This document shows, in pieces, positions 10,701 to 18,055 of a DNA stretch of 64,000 bases. The notes beneath the pieces were generated by a model. That model was not told the DNA's origin, ran no database searches, and was given only the letters and a program-made list of their open reading frames with translations. The position numbers and the translations under genes are program-made. The stretch covers positions 1,138,501 through 1,202,500 of the forward strand of contig NZ_CP050063.1 of the NCBI RefSeq assembly GCF_011604685.1, in the 5' to 3' direction. This DNA comes from Spirosoma aureum. Its GTDB lineage: Bacteria; Bacteroidota; Bacteroidia; Cytophagales; Spirosomataceae. Numbering within the stretch: the stretch's first letter is position 1; each line of letters begins with the position of its first letter.

Positions 10701-11330
10701 GGTAGCTGGAGCAAAGATCATTTAATGAGTGCTCACCCGCAAATTCCGGTTCAGGACGCTCAGGAAATGGTGAAGTACATTTTCTCCCTGACTGATAAGC
10801 AAAACCAGAAAGCAGTTCCGCTGCAAGGAACACTGGCTTTAAACGAGCACAAAGCCGAAGACGCGCGTGGGCAGTATACCTTATTGGCTTCTTACACGGA
10901 TAATGGCGGCAAAGCCGTTGGTCCACTCACCAGCACCGACGTAGTGACGCTACGGAACGCTAAAGTTAAAACGCTGAATGCCGATGCTTACGTTGGTTTT
11001 CCGCGGTGGGGTAATCGACTGGCTGCCGGTAATCACAAAGCCTATGTTCTGCTGAAAGATATTGACCTGACCAATATCAAGTCGCTCACCTACGACTATT
11101 CGTCGGTTAACAAAGATGGTGAAATTGAGATTCGGCTTGATTCCTACGCGGCCCCGGTTGTGAGTCGAACAGCCTATAAAGCCACTGGCGACTGGAAAAC
11201 GAATAAGGAAGTGACGGGTAGTTTCGACAAACCGATCACCGGCAAACATGATGTCTACATTGTGGTCGTGAAACGCGATAAACCGAACGATAACATCATT
11301 CAGCTAAACAGTATTCAGTTCAATGAGTGA
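7776..11330 (+). CDS. Multidomain ThuA - soluble glucose dehydrogenase-like - PKD - cytochrome c - carbohydrate-binding protein
   Basis: A 1184-residue exported protein with five modules. (1) A signal or lipoprotein leader ending near Cys27 (GLYAC). (2) A ThuA glutamine-amidotransferase-like domain at ~70-275 (RVLVFSKTKGWKHTS, GGGYMGIHAAADTEYDWPWY). (3) A PQQ-sugar-dehydrogenase/Gdh-like beta-propeller at ~300-730 (LNEPMELAVAPDGRVFFTER, ASAHHGGSLAWDKEGNLF, ELSLGGRSAMAGEFY). (4) A PKD domain at ~780-850. (5) A cytochrome c with CKACH at 934-938, followed by a beta-sandwich resembling CBM6 to the end. ThuA proteins act on 3-keto sugars and the propeller family oxidises sugars, so the order suggests a self-contained oxidation unit. 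ATG 7776 is preferred over TTG 7770. Substrates are unproven. Confidence 0.85.
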   Translation: MFSPLTSSKTWLRLLGAAGASVGLYACLSTQAVTNQAGSNSLATTVAPTSSESTKPIAPRLANPGAANPPRVLVFSKTKGWKHTSIPFGIAAIQKLGKENNFQVDTTKNADYFNDDSLKHYQAVVFLSTTGNVLNQAQQAAFERFIQAGGGYMGIHAAADTEYDWPWYNKLVGGYFASHPSNSNVRKATVDVTDKSHISTAHLPDHWERTDEWYNYRSFYSDLKVLANLDENTYDGGINGSNHPIAWYHNFDGGRAFYTGGGHEDSSFSEPLFVQHILGGLKWAMGDGKALDYSKSYAVVMPEENRFVKTVLVNDLNEPMELAVAPDGRVFFTERSGNLSVYNTKTNEGKVMHKFAVATKQGFGVQGVTLDPNFASNHYLYVYYSPNTDKDPTYHLSRFVVKADNTLDLASEKIVLKIPGEFEASAHHGGSLAWDKEGNLFLSTGDNTNPFPSNGYAPIDERADHLTLDAQRTAANTNDLRGKVLRIHPQPDGTYTVPDGNLFPKGTAQTRPEIYTMGLRNPYRIAVNPKTSVLYWGEIGPDAGKDSTIGPRGYDEFNQAKKPGNYGWPLFIGNSQPYPDLDFATNVTGPLFDPKAPVNSSPNNTGLKNLPPTTSAMIWYPYAASKEFPELSLGGRSAMAGEFYTYDKNSPSKTKFPEYYDGALFIFDWMRNWVVDVRFDKDENYVRNEPFMAANGDFRRPIDLAFGKDGVMYMLEYGSVYGADNDDARLVKIEYNTGNRAPIARAMVIDSIATAQRNARSYLTSDGRNAPVIREAVGQAPLRVKFSGRGTDLDDDALTYQWLFDGKTVGATQVNATHVYTQPGVYNAILKVTDQTGKVGKDTIVVKVGNARPDVAITTTGNKSFFWEGKPFTYSVKVADKEDKQIDPKKIQVLYAYSPQPGAAPTAGPQQGHQDLAAIGNGTLGKTLIASSDCKACHTIDKPSVGPTFVAVASRYKGQPGTVERLARKIIEGGGGSWSKDHLMSAHPQIPVQDAQEMVKYIFSLTDKQNQKAVPLQGTLALNEHKAEDARGQYTLLASYTDNGGKAVGPLTSTDVVTLRNAKVKTLNADAYVGFPRWGNRLAAGNHKAYVLLKDIDLTNIKSLTYDYSSVNKDGEIEIRLDSYAAPVVSRTAYKATGDWKTNKEVTGSFDKPITGKHDVYIVVVKRDKPNDNIIQLNSIQFNE

Positions 11331-11367
11331 GCCGATTGGTTGAAACGCCAACGTTAAAAGAGTACTA

Positions 11368-11405
11368 TAAAACCCGTGGTAGTCATAAGGCGATCACGGG
11401 TTTTA
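11368..11405 (+). terminator. Intrinsic terminator between convergent genes
   Basis: An 11-bp stem, TAAAACCCGTG (11368-11378) pairing with CACGGGTTTTA (11395-11405), loop of 16 nt. It has A-run and T-run flanks and could serve both the fusion dehydrogenase gene and the minus-strand globin gene. Confidence 0.75.
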
Positions 11406-11420
11406 TGGTTGATTGACATA

Positions 11421-11897
11421 TTAAGGTTGATAGGGGCCGCCAGGAACACCCCAATCCCATTTAGGCATTGGTTCATTGGGTTGAACGGGATTCTCGGTCG
11501 CCGTTGAGTTCAATACTGCAATCCGGCTTCCCCACTCCAGATACCCAACCAGAGCCGACCGGAACTCCGGATCGTCGGGTAGTCCCAATTCGTCTGCACT
11601 GTCCAGCAGGAGGGTCATCCAGCGTTTGCGCATAGGTTCGGTAAGGTGTTTGCCAACATGATGGGCTACCATATCGGCATGGCTACCGTGGTCATTCTGC
11701 GTGTAGGCAGCTGGCCCGCCAAAAACTTCACCAAGGAAGTGCGCTACATGGCGGGCGTGTTCGGGCGACATGTTCCGAAAGACAGGCTCCAGCAATTCAT
11801 CCTGAAAAACCTTGCTGTAGAATAAGGTGGTTAGCTGTTCCAGTTTATCGGTGCCACCTGCCCATTCATATAAAGTAGGAATTGATTTCTGATCCAT
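11421..11897 (-). CDS. Group II truncated hemoglobin
   Basis: Small cytoplasmic haem protein (158 aa) that binds O2 or NO, usually linked to protection from nitric oxide or to oxygen chemistry. Family features are an opening YEWAGGTDKLEQLTTLFY, FRNMSPEHARHVAHFLGEVFGGP, candidate haem-contact histidines in HADMVAHHVGKHLTEPMRKRW, and a closing VGYLEWGSRIAVLNS. The last ~20 residues, rich in Pro, Trp and Gly, extend past the globin fold. It is convergent with the sugar-oxidation block and divergent from an amidohydrolase. No regulator sits beside it. Confidence 0.93.
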   Translation of the reverse strand: MDQKSIPTLYEWAGGTDKLEQLTTLFYSKVFQDELLEPVFRNMSPEHARHVAHFLGEVFGGPAAYTQNDHGSHADMVAHHVGKHLTEPMRKRWMTLLLDSADELGLPDDPEFRSALVGYLEWGSRIAVLNSTATENPVQPNEPMPKWDWGVPGGPYQP

Positions 11898-12054
11898 AAT
11901 TCTATTGTCGCTTTCGGGAAAAATTTATTGTAGTCTGTTTTCGGAAAAAGAATTATTAATGCTGGATAATCCTCATAGCTATTTGTAAATGAGGTCTTTA
12001 ATGAATTGAATTTCTATTTTTGTGAAATTCATTCGTTTCCCAGCCACCCCTACG

Positions 12055-13698
12055 ATGTTTACCTCCTCTGGTCGCCCTTTATGCATAATCGGTAATGTAG
12101 TCGATGATCAGGGCCGCGAATCCGTTAAAACAATTCTTGTTCAAAACGGACGAATTACAGCTGTGCAACCTGGAAAAGTCCCCTTCGACTTGCCCAACCT
12201 GATCCGATTGGAGCTGGCTGATAATGAGACTATTTTGCCCGGGTTGATCAATTTACATGTTCATTCGGAATATAACGTTTTTCCACTTTGGAAAAGCCCT
12301 GCTGTTTGGAGTAATCGCTTTCAGTGGCGTAACAATGAACAATATATCAAGGATATAAAAAATTTCAAGGAGTATATTGAGGCCAATTGGCAGCAGGAAT
12401 CGTTTGACTTTATTAAATCGGTACTTCAACCGCCCAATACAGGGAATCATCCTCCATTAGCAACCGCTTCCGTAGATGCTGCGATGAAGGAGGTACAGAA
12501 GCTGCATGGCATCGTTACTGAATTACAGTCTGTTGCCGGTGGAACTACGCTCGTTCAGCAGACGATTAAACTGGAGAATGACGGAAAGATTCCCAATTTT
12601 ATTATTCGAGACACGACGGACCCCGGCGAGTTGGGTATTCCTCAGACAAAAAGAGTATTTTCCGTCGTTGATTTCGTAAGGCCAGGGCCGAATTTTGATG
12701 CACCTGGTTCGCCGAACTTGGCTGATGACGATACCAGCTCATGGCCTATGATGCGCCATCCGAGTTTTGACGATTTTCTAAGCTCAGTGCGCGAGGGAAA
12801 TAATCGTTATTATGCCTGTATCGCTCACATTGCTGAAGGCAGAGCGGGTTATCTTCAGCGCGGTAACCCGGATGGGTTCAGTCGACGTGAGTTCACTGAA
12901 TTTCGACGGGCACTTACGGATTCAACGTACACCACGTTTCTGAAAACAGCGAATTTAACTCTTACGCATGCGTGTGGATTAGATTATTCCGACAACGAAA
13001 CGCTCGATTTTCTGCGCGAGAACCAGATAAGTGTGGTGTGGTCGCCGGTATCAAATCTGATCCTGTATCGCGACACGATCCCTGTTAAAACGCTCCTGAA
13101 TCATGGCATAAATGTCTGTCTAGGGTCAGACTGGGCACCCAGTGGCAGTAAGCACGTTTGGGATGAATTTAAATTTGCCCGCCATTTCTGCGATATGCTG
13201 ACGTTGTCTGTAAGTGACGCGCAACTACTGGCCATGATGACGCAAAATCCGGCAACGGCTTTAGGAAGTCTCAAGGTTGGTTCTATTCAGCCGGGTTACA
13301 ATGCCGATTTTTTCATTTTACGTAAGCAAACACCTGAGCAACCGGCTTTGGCCGCTTTACATACGCAGGATGATCGTTCGGTACGTTGTACGATCGTGAA
13401 TGGACGAATCGTGTATGGCGACAAAGATCTGATCGACAACAGCCTATCAGTCGATTATCAGCGAATTCCTGCCAGTGAAGGGCAGATAGCTTCGCAAAAA
13501 GTCGTCAGTATAAATTCAAGTCTAAATTTCGATCTGGTCAAGGCGATAAGTCAAACCGATTTGTTGATGTCGCACTATACGAACAAAGTCGTTAATCAGC
13601 CTTGGCTTCAACGAACACGGTTGCTTTCTGCCGATGATTTTGTTTACCAGCGCAGGATCAACCAATTGAAAGTCGATTTGGCTAACCTGATCAAATGA
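12055..13698 (+). CDS. Amidohydrolase-superfamily metal-dependent hydrolase
   Basis: Cytosolic TIM-barrel hydrolase (547 aa) with the usual small beta-sandwich flanks. The metal motif HVH lies in GLINLHVHSEYN. LTLTHACGLDY supplies further histidine ligands, and LGSDWAP the catalytic Asp near residue 360. The C-terminus GSIQPGYNADFFIL plus VRCTIVNGRIVYG is the standard end of the superfamily. The closest functional classes would be chlorohydrolase, guanine-deaminase or imidazolonepropionase-like enzymes, but residues 90-160 contain an insertion that prevents a precise call. ATG 12055 is chosen because the alternative is GTG 12022 and conserved sequence starts after residue 10. A long hairpin follows. 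Confidence 0.85.
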   Translation: MFTSSGRPLCIIGNVVDDQGRESVKTILVQNGRITAVQPGKVPFDLPNLIRLELADNETILPGLINLHVHSEYNVFPLWKSPAVWSNRFQWRNNEQYIKDIKNFKEYIEANWQQESFDFIKSVLQPPNTGNHPPLATASVDAAMKEVQKLHGIVTELQSVAGGTTLVQQTIKLENDGKIPNFIIRDTTDPGELGIPQTKRVFSVVDFVRPGPNFDAPGSPNLADDDTSSWPMMRHPSFDDFLSSVREGNNRYYACIAHIAEGRAGYLQRGNPDGFSRREFTEFRRALTDSTYTTFLKTANLTLTHACGLDYSDNETLDFLRENQISVVWSPVSNLILYRDTIPVKTLLNHGINVCLGSDWAPSGSKHVWDEFKFARHFCDMLTLSVSDAQLLAMMTQNPATALGSLKVGSIQPGYNADFFILRKQTPEQPALAALHTQDDRSVRCTIVNGRIVYGDKDLIDNSLSVDYQRIPASEGQIASQKVVSINSSLNFDLVKAISQTDLLMSHYTNKVVNQPWLQRTRLLSADDFVYQRRINQLKVDLANLIK

Positions 13699-13709
13699 TT
13701 GTATAAGAA

Positions 13710-13805
13710 TAGGGCTTTCGCTCTGAAATGTGCCACGGTTATTAGGAGCAGCATCAGTAACCACCGTCCGCGGTTGCGGTGGCACGCTTCAGAGCGAAAG
13801 CCCTA
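13710..13805. repeat. Long branched palindrome between convergent genes
   Basis: Outer arms of 18 bp (13710-13727 and 13788-13805) are exact reverse complements. A further 6-bp pair, TGCCAC/GTGGCA, lies inside. The centre can fold separately: GGTTATT/AGTAACC with a 12-nt loop, then CCACCG/CGGTGG competing with the inner pair. The sequence after the second arm is CCTAAAAAACG on the plus strand. It probably ends transcription of the amidohydrolase and of the minus-strand NIF3 gene. Its branched shape also recalls small non-autonomous palindromic elements. Confidence 0.75.
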
Positions 13806-13847
13806 AAAAACGGGTGGTTTTCCTGGCCGGGCTGTGTTTACCCAAAC

Positions 13848-14756
13848 TTATTCGTAGCTGAATGGATTGCCGGAAGGTATATACGAGATTTTCACATCGG
13901 GCAGTTTAGGCTTCAGCCAGGAAACCAGCCACTCCATACCAGCCGCTTCGCTCATGATATGGCCCAGCACAACCAGGGATATTTTTTGGCCCTGACGACG
14001 TGCATCCCGAATGTATTCCGGTGTTTCCCATTCGCTGGCTTCTCCACAAAGGACCACATCCGGTTTCGCCTTCTCGATCGCCATAATCTGGTTTCGCCCG
14101 CCTGCAGCGCCCGGCAGCAACAGCACGCGCTTACAGGATTGTGCCGTGTCGCCAACAACGCGTACTTGCTTGATGCCTAGTTTTTGTTTCGCATGGGCAA
14201 TAAGTTGAGTTAGCGAGGTTGCGGGTATTATAAGTACCTGTGGATTTTGAGGATCTACATAATTTTCCCACGCCAGGGCCGATAGCATCCCTGTCCGAAT
14301 GCCGTCGGGACGATGTGAATGCCAGTAATCATGGAATCGCCAGAGTGCAATGCCATTTTTGGTTAGCAACTCATGCTTATACTTAAAGACCGGATCGTTG
14401 CTTAGCCAGTCGGTCTCATCGGCGTGATTATAAAAAGTAGGCTCGTGGGCAATGATGAAGTTAGCGCCCGCGGCAATGGTTTTTTCGATGACCTCTATGG
14501 TGCCAAACATTGTCGACACAATGCCCGTTACTTTTTGGGCCGCATTTCCTGATTTTAAGGTGTCTACCGTTTTCGGAAAGGGAGCATTGGGAATAGTCTT
14601 CAGGATCAGATCCATCACCTGGCCGACCGTAAACGATGCCTGGCTGACTTCTGGCGATCCCGCCTGACTGAGAAAGGGAGCGTTCATTAGCATAGACGTA
14701 CCTACCGCTTTGGTGAAGGTTGCTAAAAATTGTCGTCTTCCGGGTGCTTTGTGCAT
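13848..14756 (-). CDS. Tat-exported NIF3/DUF34-like metalloprotein
   Basis: NIF3 family (also called GTP cyclohydrolase I type 2 homolog), a two-metal protein of uncertain reaction. The sequence shows the metal-binding pattern of the family: IIAHEPTFYNH, ALWRFHDYWHSH and, near the end, VVLGHIMSEAAGMEW. Most NIF3 proteins are cytosolic, but this one begins MHKAPGRRQFLATFTKAVG, a twin-arginine signal, followed by a hydrophobic stretch. I chose the start at 14756 for that reason; the open frame continues to 14909 but the extra 51 residues are not family-like. 302 aa is close to the two-domain family size. Export of this family is uncommon and is an inference from the leader. Confidence 0.82.
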   Translation of the reverse strand: MHKAPGRRQFLATFTKAVGTSMLMNAPFLSQAGSPEVSQASFTVGQVMDLILKTIPNAPFPKTVDTLKSGNAAQKVTGIVSTMFGTIEVIEKTIAAGANFIIAHEPTFYNHADETDWLSNDPVFKYKHELLTKNGIALWRFHDYWHSHRPDGIRTGMLSALAWENYVDPQNPQVLIIPATSLTQLIAHAKQKLGIKQVRVVGDTAQSCKRVLLLPGAAGGRNQIMAIEKAKPDVVLCGEASEWETPEYIRDARRQGQKISLVVLGHIMSEAAGMEWLVSWLKPKLPDVKISYIPSGNPFSYE

Positions 14757-14896
14757 AGTCGCCTGCCAGTTTTTGTGGGCGATAATACGCAATTTTGGCA
14801 AGCTTTGCCAGTAACCGATTCCTGACTGGCAGGTTGAACGTAGAAGCCGATTGTCGCTTAACGCTACGACCCAAATTGCCCACTGTTCACCAGTAA

Positions 14897-16438
14897 TCAA
14901 CCCGCCCAATTTTCCCGGTCGAGACTCCGGTACTGAATGGCTTCGGCGAGGTGTTCGATCCGGATTTCGTCGGTTCCGGCCAGATCCGCAATGGTACGCG
15001 ATACTTTCAGAATGCGATCGTATGCCCTTGCCGATAAGCCCAATCGTTCCATTGCGGTTCTGAGCAAAGCACGTCCGGCGTCGTTGATGACACAGATTTC
15101 TTTTACCATTTGTGAAGGCATCATGGCATTGGAGTAAATGCCCGGCTGTTGCTCAAAACGGGCTGTTTGCATGGCCCGAGCCCGAATTACCCGCTCCCGG
15201 ATAACTTCGCTCGATTCGGCAGGACGGTTGGCTGTCATCTGGTCGAACGAAACGGGCGTTACCTCAACGTGTAAATCAATCCGGTCGAGGAGGGGGCCAC
15301 TGACTTTCGCCAGGTATTTTTGTACGACGCCCGGCCCACAAACGCATTCTTTTTCAGGATGATTGTAATAGCCGCAGGGGCAGGGATTCATACTGGCAAT
15401 AAGCATGAAACTAGCCGGAAATTCGACCGCCCACTTCGCCCTTGAAATGCTTACCTTACGGTCCTCAAGCGGTTGGCGCATCACCTCCAGGGCTGAGCGT
15501 TTAAATTCAGGCAATTCGTCCAGAAACAAGACGCCATTATGCGCGAGCGAGATTTCTCCCGGCTGCGGGAAACTGCCTCCGCCAACAAGGGCCGCGTCGG
15601 AAATGGTGTGATGTGGTGAGCGATAGGGGCGGGTGGCAATCAGGTTGGCGCGGCTTCCGAGCTTACCGGCTACAGAATGGATTTTCGTTGTTTCCAGCGC
15701 TTCCTGTAACGTCAATGGAGGCAAAATGCTGGGTAATCGTTTGGCCAGCATGGTTTTACCGGCTCCGGGAGGCCCAATCATGATCACATTATGACCACCA
15801 GCGGCCGCAATTTCCATTGCCCGTTTGATGTTTTCCTGCCCCTGCACGTGCGAAAAATCGACCTCATAGGCATTGAGCTGGCTCATGAACAAATCGCGGG
15901 TATCGCTCACCACGGGTTCAATATCTTTCTTTCCTTCAAAAAACTCGACGGCTTCCTGCATGGTAGCGACGCCAATAACATCCAGATTATTGACAATGGA
16001 TGCTTCCTGGGCATTTTCGACCGGAAGGACGAATCCTTTGTAGCCTCGTTTCCTGGCTTCAATAGCGATGGGCAAAACACCCTTTATGGGTCTTAACATC
16101 CCATCAAGGGCTAATTCGCCCATAATGACATACTCTTCGAGATTGCGTTGTGTCGTGATTTGTTCAGACGCCTGAAGCACGCAGAGGGCGATAGGCAGGT
16201 CATAGGCCGACCCTTCTTTCCGGACATCGGCGGGCGCCAGATTTACCACAATTTTCTGGCGGGGCATTCGATAACCAAAAAACTTCAGCGACGCTTCAAC
16301 ACGCTGTTCGCTTTCCTTAACAGCACTGTCGGGTAAGCCAACCAGATGGAAATGTAAGCCCTGTGCGACAACCACTTCAATCGTAATCAAACTGGCATTG
16401 ACGCCATAAACGGCCGCCCCAAAGGTCTTGGATAACAT
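14897..16438 (-). CDS. YifB/ComM-family Mg-chelatase-like AAA+ ATPase
   Basis: Cytosolic ATPase of the ComM family; ComM is a hexameric helicase that promotes branch migration during natural transformation. Residues 1-170 are the Lon-protease-like S5 domain (FHLVGLPDSAVKESEQRVEASL). The AAA+ core has Walker A GPPGAGKTM near 217, Walker B GVLFLDELPEF near 300, and the zinc-type CPCGYYNHPEKECVC near 355. A C-terminal helical domain ends in VSRTIADLAGTDEI and HLAEAIQYRSLDR. The length of 513 aa is standard. No other competence gene is adjacent. Confidence 0.95.
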   Translation of the reverse strand: MLSKTFGAAVYGVNASLITIEVVVAQGLHFHLVGLPDSAVKESEQRVEASLKFFGYRMPRQKIVVNLAPADVRKEGSAYDLPIALCVLQASEQITTQRNLEEYVIMGELALDGMLRPIKGVLPIAIEARKRGYKGFVLPVENAQEASIVNNLDVIGVATMQEAVEFFEGKKDIEPVVSDTRDLFMSQLNAYEVDFSHVQGQENIKRAMEIAAAGGHNVIMIGPPGAGKTMLAKRLPSILPPLTLQEALETTKIHSVAGKLGSRANLIATRPYRSPHHTISDAALVGGGSFPQPGEISLAHNGVLFLDELPEFKRSALEVMRQPLEDRKVSISRAKWAVEFPASFMLIASMNPCPCGYYNHPEKECVCGPGVVQKYLAKVSGPLLDRIDLHVEVTPVSFDQMTANRPAESSEVIRERVIRARAMQTARFEQQPGIYSNAMMPSQMVKEICVINDAGRALLRTAMERLGLSARAYDRILKVSRTIADLAGTDEIRIEHLAEAIQYRSLDRENWAG

Positions 16439-16473
16439 AGAACGTTACGGTAAACAGATTGGAAATTAGTTGT

Positions 16474-16481
16474 CAAAACTA
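16474..16481 (-). promoter_or_regulatory. Probable -7 promoter element for the YifB gene
   Basis: The minus strand reads TAGTTTTG, matching the Bacteroidota -7 consensus TAnnTTTG, 36 nt before the start codon at 16438. No convincing -33 TTG lies at the right spacing, so the call is moderate. Confidence 0.45.
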
Positions 16482-16685
16482 CGAACGAATGGAGAATTAA
16501 AAGCCTCCAATTAAGCGGTATGAAACAATGGAGCAAAGACTAAACAATCAAATATATAAATTGTAACTAAATTTTTGTCGGCACATTGGCAGATAGTGGT
16601 GCTTTCAAAGGCAGAATACAAATTGTGGATAAAGGTATTTCGGTAATGTGCTTATTTTAGAATCAGAAATGAAAGCCTGCACCCC

Positions 16686-18041
16686 ATGACCTCTTTTTTG
16701 ACTCATCAAACCGTTTTTGAGTGTATAAGCGGACCTGATACGGGCCGGTCTGCGGTACTAATGCCGCATGTTCGCGTAGTGGTCGGGCGTAATCCTCAGT
16801 CAACAATTCCGCTCAGTGACCCCCAGGTTGCCGATGAGCATCTGGCCATGGTTTTCGATGGTCAGCACGTGTATTTCCAAACCATCGGTGTGCAATTGGT
16901 CGAATTAAATGGCAGAGCCGTTACTACGGGCGAATTAAGCCCTGCTGCAGATCTGCTGATTGGCTCATCGCACTGGCGACTTCTTAGTAAGCCTGTCTCA
17001 ACCGGCCCCATTCCCGTGAACCCATTTGCTGGTATCGATTTTTCGAACTCAGTAAATCGAATTTCAACCCTGACCGGTGTTGATACGCTGGACAGCGATT
17101 TCAGTTTGAAAACCATTTTTGCCAAAGTGGGCGAAAAACGATCCGATGAGGATATTGAAAGTGCCTTTACCGTCGGAACCCGCCAGACGACGCCGGTCAT
17201 TGGCACCATTGCTTCTCATTGGCCCCAGCCCTGGCTCTTTGTTCGTTTTGGAGGAAGTGCTTTATTACTTTTCATCAGTCTTTTTCTGGCCGTAACGCAG
17301 TTTCAAAATGAATTATTGATTCCTGGATTGCTGTTTGTTGGCTCGTTTGCGGTGCCTTTTGGTAGCCTGATCTTTTTCTGGGAAATGAATGCTCCGCAAA
17401 ATGTCTCGTTATACCAAACGATCAAACTGGTCTTTTCGGGAGGAATGGCTTCGCTGCTGATTTCCCTCTTTTTCTTTAGCAATACAGCGTTTCTGGGTAC
17501 TTTTCTAGGCGCTTCGAGCGCAGGAATTGTGGAGGAATCAGGTAAATTACTCGCCGTTCTGATACTCATGCGCAACAAAAACCAGTATCACTGGATATTG
17601 AATGGACTGTTATTTGGCGCAGCCGTCGGAACCGGATTCGCAGCGTTTGAATCGTCGGGCTATGCGTTTGTTGTTCTAATGCAGGGTGGATTCAGTCAGG
17701 CCATCAGTAACATTTTTTTGCGGGGCGTTTTGGCTCCTTTTAGCCATGTCGTCTGGACTGCCATCGCGGCCGCTGCCATTTGGCGGGTCAAAGGAAAGCA
17801 ATCATTTGAGTGGGATATGCTAAAAGATAAAGGGTTTTTACGAACGTTTATCGCTGTTGTGCTGATCCACATGATTTGGAATGCGCCTTTTGAAGTGCCC
17901 ATTCTGCCGTATATCTGGTTTTTGCCGACCAAGCAACTAATATTGGGAACAATTGCCTGGATTATGGTACTGGGTATCATTCAAAGTGGACTAAAGCAGA
18001 TAAAAAAGGCACAACAGGCTGTATTACAGCCCGCAGTATAA
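16686..18041 (+). CDS. FHA domain - PrsW-type intramembrane protease fusion
   Basis: 451-residue membrane protein with two parts. Residues ~10-100 look like a forkhead-associated (FHA) domain: VVVGRNPQSTIPLSDPQVAD, EHLAMVF and LNGRAV. The usual phospho-threonine-contacting Ser before the conserved His is replaced (VADEH rather than VSRRH). Residues ~185-440 contain about eight hydrophobic helices with the PrsW/CAAX-protease-like motifs: paired Glu283-Glu284 in GIVEESGK, AAFESSGYAF, SHVVWTAIAAA and HMIWNAP. PrsW of Bacillus cleaves an anti-sigma factor in the membrane. Here the FHA module could recruit a phosphorylated partner, but its pocket may be altered. The gene is convergent with rsmH, 14 bp apart. 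Confidence 0.85.
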   Translation: MTSFLTHQTVFECISGPDTGRSAVLMPHVRVVVGRNPQSTIPLSDPQVADEHLAMVFDGQHVYFQTIGVQLVELNGRAVTTGELSPAADLLIGSSHWRLLSKPVSTGPIPVNPFAGIDFSNSVNRISTLTGVDTLDSDFSLKTIFAKVGEKRSDEDIESAFTVGTRQTTPVIGTIASHWPQPWLFVRFGGSALLLFISLFLAVTQFQNELLIPGLLFVGSFAVPFGSLIFFWEMNAPQNVSLYQTIKLVFSGGMASLLISLFFFSNTAFLGTFLGASSAGIVEESGKLLAVLILMRNKNQYHWILNGLLFGAAVGTGFAAFESSGYAFVVLMQGGFSQAISNIFLRGVLAPFSHVVWTAIAAAAIWRVKGKQSFEWDMLKDKGFLRTFIAVVLIHMIWNAPFEVPILPYIWFLPTKQLILGTIAWIMVLGIIQSGLKQIKKAQQAVLQPAV

Positions 18042-18055
18042 AAACAGAAAGCTTC

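Noticed and set aside
14937..15362. Plus-strand frames opposite the YifB gene
   Set aside because: Antisense shadows; rich in Arg and Ser without domain features.
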